From: a virus
Virus record (IMG/VR): IMGVR_UViG_3300031841_005801
Location: 1-43,462 of that record
Length of the DNA: 43,462 nucleotides
Direction: 5' to 3' (one strand)
The notes beneath the pieces were generated by a model. That model was not told the origin of the DNA, made no database searches, and saw nothing but the letters and a program-made list of their open reading frames with translations. A program made the position numbers and the translations under genes. Below are positions 8,560 through 16,480 of the stretch, piece by piece; position 1 is the first letter of the stretch; every line of letters starts with the position of its first letter.

Positions 8560-8987
8560 AAAATAGAGAGAACGATGAATATAAAACTGCGTGGGTTTCA
8601 AAAGGATCTTCAGTTGTTGAGAAACCCTGGGGGTATGAGACAAGATGGTCTGGATTTTCCGGTGTTCACGGAAAGACATTGTTCATAAAAGAAGGGTGCA
8701 GGACTAGCTTAAAGTACAATATGCGAAAAACAGAAGTTCTAATGCTGAGATCTGGTGAGGCGGAAGTTACATTTGGAAATGAAAATACACTAGCCAATCC
8801 ACAGCTGTACAGTTACAAGGTTCAAAAGATGGAAGTGGGCGATTGTCTACTTGTTCAGTCCGGATGTCCGTACAGGATAAGAGCAATAACTAATTGTGAA
8901 ATCTTTGAAATTGGTGACAACGCTGCTGATACACCTATTAGGATTGATGATGATTACGGGAGAGTGAAGAATGACAAGAATGCCTGA
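8556..8987 (+). CDS. cupin, mannose-6-phosphate isomerase type II-like
   Basis: 143 residues starting at the ATG that overlaps the epimerase stop. Motifs of the phosphomannose isomerase/GMP cupin family are present: VEKPWGYETRW near the start, the beta-barrel segment LKYNMRKTEVLMLRSGEAEV, and VGDCLLVQSGCPYRI. The typical second-His metal motif (HRAE-like H...H...E) is partly changed: the family's QxHxHRxE is replaced by LKYNMRKTE. Metal binding is therefore doubtful and it may be a sugar-binding or altered isomerase. It pairs with the upstream epimerase in sugar-nucleotide metabolism. Confidence 0.65.
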   Translation: MKNRENDEYKTAWVSKGSSVVEKPWGYETRWSGFSGVHGKTLFIKEGCRTSLKYNMRKTEVLMLRSGEAEVTFGNENTLANPQLYSYKVQKMEVGDCLLVQSGCPYRIRAITNCEIFEIGDNAADTPIRIDDDYGRVKNDKNA

Positions 8988-9540
8988 GTTCATAATTTTT
9001 ACTGGGCCGATGTTTGGTGCGAAAACTAGCAGGCTTCTAGCTGCAATTGATAGATTTTCGTATCAAAATAGAAAAGTCATATGCTTTAAGCCAAGAATCG
9101 ATCACAGATATTCAAAGTCAAGCATTACAACACACAACGGACATTCTGTTGAGGCAGTAAATGTGAACACTGGTGATGAAATTGTTAATATTGTTAATGA
9201 CAACAAGAACTTTTTTGATGTCGTTGCTGTAGACGAGGCTTTCATGATAGAAGGGTGCGCAGAAGCACTAATCAATCTCTTTAGAAATGGAAAGACTATT
9301 GTCGTTTCATCTCTACAGCTATCAGCAAGCGGGAACGTATTTGAAGAAGTTAGAGACATGATGCCCTGGGCTACTAAGATAGAGGTTTGTCCTGCTGTTT
9401 GTACAGTAAGCGGTAGAGATGCGTACTACACGCATAAGAAAGTTAACGATCTTGCAGAAATAACAGTCGGGGGATCAGAGCTCTATGAGCCCAGGTGCTG
9501 GGAGTTTCACTCTTATATGAACCAGACGCAGAAATTTTGA
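8971..9540 (+). CDS. tdk: thymidine kinase
   Basis: 189 residues matching bacterial/phage type II thymidine kinase, which makes dTMP from thymidine and ATP. GPMFGAKTSRL is the Walker A motif; the family norm is GPMFSGKT. VVAVDEAFM is the DEAQF-type Walker B. The zinc-ribbon part reads AVCTVSGRDAYYT and EPRCWEFH. The usual CxxC/CxxC is degraded: the second Cys of the first pair is Ser, and the last knuckle is CxxH. The lasso Tyr near the C-terminus (YEPRC) remains. It overlaps the cupin gene by 17 bases and has a strong ribosome site (GGGAGAG). Confidence 0.85.
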   Translation: MTRMPEFIIFTGPMFGAKTSRLLAAIDRFSYQNRKVICFKPRIDHRYSKSSITTHNGHSVEAVNVNTGDEIVNIVNDNKNFFDVVAVDEAFMIEGCAEALINLFRNGKTIVVSSLQLSASGNVFEEVRDMMPWATKIEVCPAVCTVSGRDAYYTHKKVNDLAEITVGGSELYEPRCWEFHSYMNQTQKF

Positions 9541-9547
9541 GATACAA

Positions 9548-10462
9548 ATGTTAGAACCTACTAGTGTAAATTGCGTTATCTACCACGCTGACTGTACTGA
9601 TGGATTTGGTGCAGCATACTCAGCGTGGAAGCAGCTTGGAAATAGATCTGAGTATCATGCATGCAAGCACGGAACACAACCACCTGACATCAAAGGGAAA
9701 AATGTCGTTATTCTAGATTTTTCTTTCGATAATGCAACTACAAAGAGAATGATTGAAGAAGCCAACTCACTTCTAGTCATAGATCACCACAAATCGGCCA
9801 TGGTTGAACTTCACGATATTTCAAATACAAAGTTTGATATGCACAAGAGCGGTGCGATGCTAGCGTGGGAATTTTTTCATCCAGGCAAAGACGCACCGAA
9901 ATTTATTCAATACATTCAAGATAGAGACTTGTGGAAGTGGGAGCTTCCATATTCAAAGGAATTTGCTGCAGCGTTCGATATGGTTCCGTTCGAATTTGAA
10001 GAGTTTGAAAAGTTTGAAGATGATTCTGTCTTTGATGATGCAGTCAAGCGAGGCTCTTACATTTTAGCGTACTCAAAGACAGTTGTTAAGAAAGTTTGTG
10101 ATAAGGCACAGCTTAGAAAAATGGACGGTAAAGATGTAATGGTCGTCAATGCTTCTCACTGGATGTCCGAGATTGGTGCACGCCTTGCTCCTGACTGTGA
10201 TTTTGCCATGATTTGGTATTGGGATCACGAGTCAAAAGAAACTAAAGTGAGCCTAAGGGCGTTTCATGACACTGTTGACGTTTCTGAAATTGCAAAAAAA
10301 TATGGCGGAGGCGGACACAAAAAAGCTTCGGGTTTCCAGCTTCCTAAGAACAAGCATGTTGAAGATTTGTTCGACAAGCCTCGCGCAAGGAGAAGTCGAA
10401 AGAAGAAAGCTATCGCTAGCCAGCCAGAGAGTGATAAGAAAAATGAGACCGACGTGGGATGA
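9548..10462 (+). CDS. DHH/DHHA1 family phosphoesterase
   Basis: 304 residues. The N-terminal DHH domain has YHADCTDGFGAA, ILDFSFDN and VIDHHKS (the name-giving DHH). The C-terminal DHHA1 domain ends with KKYGGGGHKKASGF. This is the layout of NrnA/NrnB-type nano-RNases and cyclic-dinucleotide phosphodiesterases. It is followed by a charged tail of about 40 residues with RRSRKKK. In a phage it could recycle short oligonucleotides from host nucleic acid breakdown or remove cyclic dinucleotide signals used in host defence. Sequence alone does not separate these roles. Confidence 0.82.
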   Translation: MLEPTSVNCVIYHADCTDGFGAAYSAWKQLGNRSEYHACKHGTQPPDIKGKNVVILDFSFDNATTKRMIEEANSLLVIDHHKSAMVELHDISNTKFDMHKSGAMLAWEFFHPGKDAPKFIQYIQDRDLWKWELPYSKEFAAAFDMVPFEFEEFEKFEDDSVFDDAVKRGSYILAYSKTVVKKVCDKAQLRKMDGKDVMVVNASHWMSEIGARLAPDCDFAMIWYWDHESKETKVSLRAFHDTVDVSEIAKKYGGGGHKKASGFQLPKNKHVEDLFDKPRARRSRKKKAIASQPESDKKNETDVG

Positions 10463-10853
10463 AATATGGATGGACTTTGCACAGTCCATCTCAAAAAGAT
10501 CTTATGACCCTAGATATCAAGTTGGGGCTGTAATTGTTACAGACGACAATACACAAGTCCTCTCTGTCGGCTACAATGGTAACTATTCAGGCGGTCCTAA
10601 CGAAGTAGAGTCTGAAATTCCAGGTGAATCTGGCTTGTTACATGCTGAAATTAACGCTCTGCTTAAAATGGATTATAACAACCCGAAAAAGAAAAAACTA
10701 TATTTGACTCTCTCTCCCTGCAGGATGTGCGCCAAGGCAATAGTAAACTCCGGGATTGGTGAGGTCATGTATGCTGAAAAATACAGAGATTCTTCGGGCT
10801 TGGAAATTTTAAATGATGCAGGAATAAACCACAAGTTAATTCCTACCAAGTAG
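10443..10853 (+). CDS. deoxycytidylate (dCMP) deaminase
   Basis: 136 residues from the ATG at 10443, chosen because upstream residues in this frame overlap the DHH gene and do not fit the family. LLHAEINALL is the zinc/catalytic HAE motif and SPCRMC is the PCxxC motif. QVGAVIV and SVGYNG are also typical of the dCMP deaminase/ComEB family. It makes dUMP for ThyX, which lies at the left end of this block. It overlaps the DHH gene by 20 bases. Confidence 0.88.
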   Translation: MRPTWDEIWMDFAQSISKRSYDPRYQVGAVIVTDDNTQVLSVGYNGNYSGGPNEVESEIPGESGLLHAEINALLKMDYNNPKKKKLYLTLSPCRMCAKAIVNSGIGEVMYAEKYRDSSGLEILNDAGINHKLIPTK

Positions 10854-10870
10854 ATAATTATTATCGTACC

Positions 10871-11137
10871 ATGCAGAAGTTTTCAGCCAGAGATATCAAG
10901 AATCTTATTACGTATCTTAGAGAAAATATATCTGTGTATGCTGGGGACAAAAAAGACCAGAGGGTCCTGATCAAGCCCGGACTTAAAATTACAAATAAGC
11001 AGTCTGGCTTAAATTACACAGTCCATTCTGTAATGAGAGATCCAGAGGGCAAAGGTTTGATTATTTCTTGCACTAGAGAGCCCGATGTTACGATCACTAT
11101 TACTAGCAAAGACTTGAAACATTTTGAGAGAACGTGA
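10871..11137 (+). CDS. unknown small protein
   Basis: 88 residues, not recognised. A helical N-terminus (SARDIKNLITYLREN) is followed by a mainly beta part with KPGLKITNKQSGLNYTVHSV and EPDVTITITSKDL, perhaps a small beta barrel. It is separated from the deaminase by 17 AT-rich bases and ends two bases before the next gene's start. Confidence 0.55.
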   Translation: MQKFSARDIKNLITYLRENISVYAGDKKDQRVLIKPGLKITNKQSGLNYTVHSVMRDPEGKGLIISCTREPDVTITITSKDLKHFERT

Positions 11138-11138
11138 A

Positions 11139-11831
11139 ATGACCATATCAAAGAAAGACATAATAAGTGGAATAAGAAGAGATTTAAAAATAGAAAAAAA
11201 TAAAATTTCTGAATCTATAGTAGCGCAGCCAAAGAAGTTTTCTTTAAGCACCGAGCTCTTGAGCAATGCTAACAAAGAAAACCATATACAGCTTTATGAT
11301 CAATACGTTGAAGATTTTAACAGAATAAGCGCTGAGCTTGATTCTGCTTCTAAAGATTCGGCTGGGTCAAACCATTCAGACTTTAGATCTCTAAAAAATG
11401 ATGAAACATATAATTTAAACGCTGCATACCTTCACGAGCTGTACTTTAATAACATAAGTGATCCACATAGCCAGATAAAAATGGATAGCCTTTCCTACAT
11501 GAGACTGTCCAGAGACTTTGGTACTTTTGATGAATGGCAGCAAGATTTCATAGCATGCTGCATGTCTTCTAGGTGTGGATGGGCAATGACCTATTTTAAC
11601 ACTTATACTCAAAAATATATGAACTGCGTAATTGATTTGCACAGCCTAAATGTTCCTGTTGGATCCTACCCGATTGTTGTAATGGACGTCTGGCAGCATG
11701 CTTATTACAGAGATTATTTAAAAGATGTTAAGTCATACGTTTTTGGAATGATGAAGCAGCTTGACTGGAGAGTTATTGAAGAAAGAGTCAAGCGTGCTGA
11801 TGAGATTTCCAAAATAATAAGGGGTCAATAA
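11139..11831 (+). CDS. Fe/Mn superoxide dismutase-like protein
   Basis: 230 residues from the ATG at 11139. A TTG at 11124 is possible but lies inside the previous gene. Residues 85-215 follow Fe/Mn-SOD. AAYLHELYFNNI gives the His ligand (His99). GWAMTYFN matches the GWAWL strand. VMDVWQHAYYRDY gives Asp183 and His187, with Gln in place of the Glu that normally forms the dimer bridge. An N-terminal His near ENHIQLYDQYV could be the fourth ligand. The enzyme would convert superoxide to peroxide. It carries an extra basic helical leader (IISGIRRDLKIEK) and sits with virion-like proteins, so it may be packaged. Activity is uncertain because of the E-to-Q change. Confidence 0.72.
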   Translation: MTISKKDIISGIRRDLKIEKNKISESIVAQPKKFSLSTELLSNANKENHIQLYDQYVEDFNRISAELDSASKDSAGSNHSDFRSLKNDETYNLNAAYLHELYFNNISDPHSQIKMDSLSYMRLSRDFGTFDEWQQDFIACCMSSRCGWAMTYFNTYTQKYMNCVIDLHSLNVPVGSYPIVVMDVWQHAYYRDYLKDVKSYVFGMMKQLDWRVIEERVKRADEISKIIRGQ

Positions 11832-12475
11832 TGTCAAGTTTAAAAGATATTAAGTTATTTCTAGAGGAGTCCGAGAAAGAGCTTTACGCGGAACCTCAAA
11901 ATGAGCCTCTCACAAAGGATCTCAAAGTCCAGTACTCTGTAGACAATAGAATCGACTCATTTTTAATTAAGTTTGAATCAGAGTCTCAAGTGCCAGATGA
12001 GGATATGATCCTTGAGAGCTTGAAGGATTTAACACTGCGCGCTCTTCTGGAGCAGGGTGCAGCAGACGATGCAGCAGACGATGCAGCAGAAGCTGAAGAT
12101 GAAGTTGAAGAAGAAGCCGAGGATGAGGCGGGAGAAGATTCACCTGTAGAAACAGAACCTACTGGGTCTGAAAGAATTAGCGTAGATGAGCCTATTGAAG
12201 CACCTCAGATTCCTCTTGATGTAGACCAATTCGCTCTTAGGGTTGGAAAGCTCATTAAAAACGCGGATGTTTTACTAGACCTAAAGACGGTAATAGTCAA
12301 TAGATCTCTAAAATTCCTCTCAGACAACTACGACGAGGCACACGCTAAAAGGTTGCTCGAGTCACTTGACAGTCAGTTTGATATTGATATAGACGACCCT
12401 GGTGCCCCAGTTGAAACACCCTTTGCTGCCGGCGCCTACGCTGGCGGTACCGGAGGTTTGGGCGGAGGAGGGTAG
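11831..12475 (+). CDS. acidic unknown protein, possible virion protein
   Basis: 214 residues. The N-terminus (MSSLKDIKLFLEESEKEL) is a helical leader with an LxE site. Next comes a low-complexity acidic stretch encoded partly by a 12-base repeat (12059-12082). A helical part (FALRVGKLIKNADVLLDL) follows, and a Gly-rich end (GGTGGLGGGG). No family recognised. It overlaps the SOD-like gene by one base (TAATG). Head-core, scaffold or neck protein is possible. Confidence 0.55.
   Translation: MSSLKDIKLFLEESEKELYAEPQNEPLTKDLKVQYSVDNRIDSFLIKFESESQVPDEDMILESLKDLTLRALLEQGAADDAADDAAEAEDEVEEEAEDEAGEDSPVETEPTGSERISVDEPIEAPQIPLDVDQFALRVGKLIKNADVLLDLKTVIVNRSLKFLSDNYDEAHAKRLLESLDSQFDIDIDDPGAPVETPFAAGAYAGGTGGLGGGG
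12059..12094 (+). repeat. 12-base tandem repeat in acidic gene
   Basis: GCAGCAGACGAT occurs twice head to tail (12059-12070, 12071-12082), followed by a partial third copy GCAGCAGAAGCT. It encodes AADD repeats and probably arose by slippage. Confidence 0.7.
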
Positions 12476-12480
12476 AAGCC

Positions 12481-12765
12481 TTGTCTAAGACTTTAAAATC
12501 CTTAGAGAATAGAAAGTCACTTCATTTTAACCTTAGAGCTTCTGCGCACAGCGCTCTCCGAATTCAGTGCTTTAAGAAACAGATTACTATGCAAGACTTT
12601 TTCGAAGAAGTTTCAAGACTTGTCGAGTCAGAGTCACAAGTCGTCCTTAGCATTATGGACTCCGCGGCTGACAGGAAGAGATCTAGGCAGATAGAAAAAT
12701 TAAGTGAAACAGATGCTGAGTCTCTGTATAATATGATTGAGAGAGAAATAGAGACAGACAGTTGA
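12481..12765 (+). CDS. ribbon-helix-helix-like small protein
   Basis: 94 residues starting at TTG, five bases after the previous stop; the preceding GGAGGAGGG is a strong ribosome site and supports this start. The stretch LHFNLRASAHSALRIQCF, then ITMQDFFEEVSRLV, has the strand-turn-helix-helix pattern of Arc/MetJ-type DNA-binding proteins (beta strand with alternating residues, then 'iTMqdfF' and a helix). It could be a phage regulator acting as a dimer. The C-terminal third is charged and helical. Role inferred only. Confidence 0.55.
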   Translation: MSKTLKSLENRKSLHFNLRASAHSALRIQCFKKQITMQDFFEEVSRLVESESQVVLSIMDSAADRKRSRQIEKLSETDAESLYNMIEREIETDS

Positions 12766-13052
12766 AAATCTTATTTAAAAAAATCGTATCTGGCCTTGGA
12801 AGAATCCTTTTAAGAAAAAAGAAAAAAGAGAAAAAGCTGAAAGAAGCTGAGATTAAAGAAGAGATTAAGTCTATACAGGAACAAGTTATAATTCTCTCTA
12901 ACATAGTCAGAGATCAGTCAGCAATTATAGTCTCTCTTGCAAAGTCACAAACAGACCTCTCTAAAGCTTTTACAAAGATAGAGTCAGAAAGCAGAGATGA
13001 AAACTGCTTTCTCATAAAGATACCGATGACGGTTGACGAAACAGTAAACTAG
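12762..13052 (+). CDS. small coiled-coil protein with basic amphipathic N-terminus
   Basis: 96 residues; the TTG start overlaps the previous TGA (TTGA). The N-terminus is hydrophobic and very basic (LFKKIVSGLGRILLRKKKKEKK). A long heptad-like helix follows (IKSIQEQVIILSNIVRDQSAIIVSLAKSQ). Possibly membrane-associated. No family recognised. Confidence 0.5.
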   Translation: MKILFKKIVSGLGRILLRKKKKEKKLKEAEIKEEIKSIQEQVIILSNIVRDQSAIIVSLAKSQTDLSKAFTKIESESRDENCFLIKIPMTVDETVN

Positions 13053-13090
13053 ACTCTCTGGTGAATAATTATAGTTATTCGGAGAGTGAC

Positions 13091-13330
13091 ATGGGTGATA
13101 ACGAGATTGACCTTAAAGAAACTGAAGCCCTTATTTCGGGTGAAAAGCTTGGATTGCTTGACAGAGTAGTCGGAAGGCTTATATCTAGAAAGTTCTTTGT
13201 ATTCTTAACTGCTACGGGATTGATGATTTGGAGCACATTAGATCCTGACACATGGGGAATGATTGCCATGATTTATATCGGTGGTCAAACAGTTATTGAT
13301 GCAGCAATATCATGGAAGCACGGTAGATAA
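13091..13330 (+). CDS. holin-like small membrane protein
   Basis: 79 residues from ATG 13091 (GGAGAGTGAC ribosome site directly before it); an upstream in-frame GTG at 13061 lacks a site. There are two hydrophobic segments, SRKFFVFLTATGLMIWSTL and WGMIAMIYIGGQTVIDAAI, separated by a short DPDT turn, with charged ends. Its size and topology fit a class II holin. It precedes a membrane-anchored coiled-coil gene and a secreted protein, a common layout for a lysis cassette. No endolysin is recognised nearby. Confidence 0.5.
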   Translation: MGDNEIDLKETEALISGEKLGLLDRVVGRLISRKFFVFLTATGLMIWSTLDPDTWGMIAMIYIGGQTVIDAAISWKHGR

Positions 13331-13728
13331 TGTTTAAACTATTGGCACTCAAAGGGTGGATAAAATCTACCTGGAAGTCGATTGTCCTGTTTTGCAAAGA
13401 TAGGTGGGAGCTTCTTGCAGGCGCGCTAATCGGTGTGCTGGGCGTACTAGCTGTCAGAAATAGAAATCAAGAAAAAGATCTAGAAAATACTATCAAGACA
13501 TCGAGAGACCTAAGAGATCAAAATATAAAAATTTCTGAAGATGAGGCAAACAGAGTCTCTGAGGCTATTGAAGAGCACGCAGAAAGAGAAGATCAGATTA
13601 GAAAAGATCATGAAGAAAAATCGGAAAGGCTAGAAAGAAGAGTCGAAGAGCTGAAAGAAGAAATTCTTGAAGAAGAAAAGACTAGCCCGGGCACAATAGC
13701 AAAAGAGATCAACAAGCTTATTGACTAG
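13330..13728 (+). CDS. membrane-anchored coiled-coil protein, spanin-like
   Basis: 132 residues. One transmembrane helix near 26-43 (WELLAGALIGVLGVLAV) is followed by a long charged coiled coil (AIEEHAEREDQIRKDHEEK and onward). This is the architecture of inner-membrane spanins and other phage envelope-spanning proteins. It shares a TAATG junction with the holin-like gene. Alternatives include a tail-tape or phage exclusion membrane protein. Confidence 0.5.
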   Translation: MFKLLALKGWIKSTWKSIVLFCKDRWELLAGALIGVLGVLAVRNRNQEKDLENTIKTSRDLRDQNIKISEDEANRVSEAIEEHAEREDQIRKDHEEKSERLERRVEELKEEILEEEKTSPGTIAKEINKLID

Positions 13729-13775
13729 TTTATCTTGGCAGTCCTGGCTGTAATATTACAGAGAGGATTTAAAAA

Positions 13776-14222
13776 ATGAAGCTTTTAATTTTTCTTATTG
13801 CTGCATCTTCTATTGTGCTCTCTCCGGTAGCACATGCTCAAGACCCAGAGGGCGCAGTAACAGTCCAGGAGGGTGATCCCGCTCCCTTTTCTGGAACACT
13901 TCTCACAAATGAGGCGGCAGCTACTTTGCTAGCTGAAATACAGGTTTGTTCAGAAAGAGCTTCTCTTGAGTACGAACTAGAACTTGAGCGCCAGAAATCA
14001 ACTTGTGATTTAGAAAAGACCTTGCTTGAAATTAGGCTTGATAGTCAAAAGCAAATGTATGAAAACATCGTGAGTGCCCAAGATCAGCAGCTTGACTACA
14101 CTTTAAAAGTAAGAAACCCCAGGCTTTCAAGAGAGGCTTCTTTTGTTATCGGAGTAGCTTCCGGCATCTTGCTCACAACTGCTAGTGCCTATGCTATAAA
14201 CTTAGCTTCAAACGGAAACTAA
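13776..14222 (+). CDS. secreted/envelope protein with signal peptide and C-terminal membrane helix
   Basis: 148 residues. The N-terminal signal peptide (MKLLIFLIAASSIVLSPVAHA) has an AxA cleavage site before QDPEG. Then comes GDPAPFSGTLL, a segment often seen in phage proteins next to holin/spanin genes. A coiled-coil middle contains two Cys (VCSERA, STCDLEK), and a C-terminal hydrophobic helix ends it (FVIGVASGILLTTASAYAI). It probably acts in the host periplasm, perhaps in lysis together with the two genes before it. Ribosome site AGAGAGGA. Confidence 0.5.
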   Translation: MKLLIFLIAASSIVLSPVAHAQDPEGAVTVQEGDPAPFSGTLLTNEAAATLLAEIQVCSERASLEYELELERQKSTCDLEKTLLEIRLDSQKQMYENIVSAQDQQLDYTLKVRNPRLSREASFVIGVASGILLTTASAYAINLASNGN

Positions 14223-14269
14223 AAAATATTAGAATTCGTAATAATTAGTATGTAGGAGTTCCTGCTGAT

Positions 14270-16477
14270 ATGAAAGTAATTGTAAATAAAAAGGCGCTAA
14301 TTGAAGCGATAGTCGAATCTCTGTCTGAAGAAGATGGGCCAGAATTTGAAAGAATAAACCCAGATGAAGACAGTCCAATCCAGGCAGTAGAGATGATGTC
14401 TACACAGCTAGCAGAAGCGATGCCTCCGGTTGATGATCCAGATTTTATACCTGCAACAATTGAAGAATTGTCGAGGTCTGCATTTGTAATTGGGGGTGAG
14501 GTTCCAGAATCTCAAATAGAGTTTTTCTACAGAAAGCTTCACGAGCTCCTTGATCAAGCAATTGACAGAGAGCACGAAAGAGGCATGCAAGTCGAATCAC
14601 TGAAAAAGATCATTGACATTATTGTCGAAGGTGGTCATGACGAACTTGGTTATGAATTTGATCCCGATGGTGATTCTGAGGAAGAGCTATCTGCAGAAGA
14701 GCTCATTGCGCAATATCAAAAGGATCAAGGTGTACAAGCACCAGCTACACCCAAATCCAAGCCAAGCGACGATGAACCTGAAGAAGAAATATCAGACGAA
14801 GACTTGCCCGAAGAGAAAGACAAAGATTACTATGTCAAATCAGCACTTCAAGATTTTATAGCCAAGATAGTTGCTAAGAAGCTTCACATTGTCCCGCTTA
14901 AAGATGAAAAGGGTAAAGTTCAAACTGCTCCGATGATAAAGATGGACAACAAGGGTCAGTTCTCTTTGATGGACGAGCCCATGACAGTTTTAGCTTCTGA
15001 GAACAGCGCCAGCGACATCATTCAGTCTGCGCTTAACGATCCAGAGACTTCTGACCTTTTTGCCAGCCTTGTTAGAAACGTGAGTAAAAAATCTAGCCCA
15101 GACGATCCAGCAGCTGTTAAGGTCTCATACGTACTGGCTGTCAGTGAGCTTTCCAAAGAGCTGGGCAAGGAAGGTGATCCAGTTGACGAAGAAACTGCAG
15201 CTATTATGGCGGCAAACAACATGGCTGACACAATATCTAAAAGTGCCGGTGTACCAAAATTTGGGCCCGAGATATCTGAAATGATGGCTGGGATGGCTGA
15301 AGATGCAGAATCTTCAGGTGAAGAAACAGTCCAGGCTTCATCAGGATCTGGCCGTGATGTTGTCACGAGAGAGGTTCCGCTAGCAGTAATGGTTTCCGCC
15401 CTAAGAACTGTTGCAGAGGAAAGAAAAGAAAAGCCCAAGAGGGGCCGGAAGAAACTTGAGACTGAAGAAGTTCCTTTGACCCCTGAAGAGGCTGCCGGTC
15501 TTGAAGATGCAAAAGAACTAGCAGCTATAGAAAAGAACATGAAGAGCCTAACTGCTAATTCAGGAATGTTCGGGTTTAGCGGTGCCGCCGGTCTAAGACA
15601 GTGGATGAATAAGTTTCCACTCATGGCCTGGACAATTATGATGGGAGAGGAAAAAGGGTCGAAAGCATTCCAGGGTTACAGCTCGCTGATATCAGGCTAT
15701 ATGCTTACCCTTGTTGATAACTTTACTGAAAAGGTAATACCAGCTGTCAAGAGTGGAATTGAAAGAGACACAGACACTGATGAAGAGGAAAAGGCGGCAA
15801 TCTTTGCAATCTTAGACGGCCTGCTAGAAGAGTTCGAAGAGATGCAAGAGTCAGCACAGATGAGTGAGGAAGAGGAGATTGATCCCGAGCTTCTTCTTGG
15901 AGACTTTGCGCAAGGAAAGATTGCCGGACCGGTTCTAAGAAATGCTATTGATGATCTATTCAAAAAAGAAGACTTGATGAAGCTTTCAAAGCACATTGAA
16001 AAAGAGATGATACCATATCTTGAGTCTGAAGGTTTAGGGAAAAAAGCTGCTACGAAGCTAGCGCACATGTTTAACGGAAGAGTTAAGATGGTTAATCCAA
16101 CAGAGCTCAAGCGGTCGCAAAGCGGCGGAGAAGTCTCTAAGTCAACACAGAACGTTGCAGATCTTGGTATTGGAATAGAAGAGCTAACCAAGGCGCAGAA
16201 AAAAGTCTCTGAAGTTCTAGAGGCATGGTTCAGCGAAGATGCTGCTAGAAAGAGAAAACAGATGGCAAAAGAGAAGAATTCAAAGAGCAAATTCTCTAGA
16301 GATAAGATTAGGTCTGCTGCTGAAGAAAAGCTCGTTAGTATGCCTGATCCCAAGAAAGAATCAGAGCGAATTAAGTTCCTCGCAGACTTGCTCGATGATG
16401 CAATCAATGCAGCTACTAAGGATGCTGAGCTTGAGGCAGACCTCGAGGCTAAGAAGATTCCAAAATCAAAGAGGTAG
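14270..16477 (+). CDS. large acidic unknown protein, possible internal virion protein
   Basis: 735 residues, not recognised. It starts with a short helical leader (VNKKALIEAIVESLSEE) like others in this window. Long acidic low-complexity stretches alternate with helical parts. A more hydrophobic centre lies near 440-500 (GMFGFSGAAGLRQWMNKFPLMAWTIMM). The C-terminus is highly charged and basic (RKRKQMAKEKNSKSKFSRDK). The size and mixed charge resemble head-core or ejected proteins. A ribosome site GTAGGAG lies 11 bases upstream. The minus strand also has long open frames here, but their Ser-rich composition marks them as shadows. Confidence 0.6.
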   Translation: MKVIVNKKALIEAIVESLSEEDGPEFERINPDEDSPIQAVEMMSTQLAEAMPPVDDPDFIPATIEELSRSAFVIGGEVPESQIEFFYRKLHELLDQAIDREHERGMQVESLKKIIDIIVEGGHDELGYEFDPDGDSEEELSAEELIAQYQKDQGVQAPATPKSKPSDDEPEEEISDEDLPEEKDKDYYVKSALQDFIAKIVAKKLHIVPLKDEKGKVQTAPMIKMDNKGQFSLMDEPMTVLASENSASDIIQSALNDPETSDLFASLVRNVSKKSSPDDPAAVKVSYVLAVSELSKELGKEGDPVDEETAAIMAANNMADTISKSAGVPKFGPEISEMMAGMAEDAESSGEETVQASSGSGRDVVTREVPLAVMVSALRTVAEERKEKPKRGRKKLETEEVPLTPEEAAGLEDAKELAAIEKNMKSLTANSGMFGFSGAAGLRQWMNKFPLMAWTIMMGEEKGSKAFQGYSSLISGYMLTLVDNFTEKVIPAVKSGIERDTDTDEEEKAAIFAILDGLLEEFEEMQESAQMSEEEEIDPELLLGDFAQGKIAGPVLRNAIDDLFKKEDLMKLSKHIEKEMIPYLESEGLGKKAATKLAHMFNGRVKMVNPTELKRSQSGGEVSKSTQNVADLGIGIEELTKAQKKVSEVLEAWFSEDAARKRKQMAKEKNSKSKFSRDKIRSAAEEKLVSMPDPKKESERIKFLADLLDDAINAATKDAELEADLEAKKIPKSKR

Positions 16478-16480
16478 TAA

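Noticed and set aside
10266-10442. N-terminal extension of the dCMP deaminase
   Set aside because: It lies wholly inside the DHH phosphoesterase gene, is unlike any deaminase, and ATG 10443 gives the usual family length.
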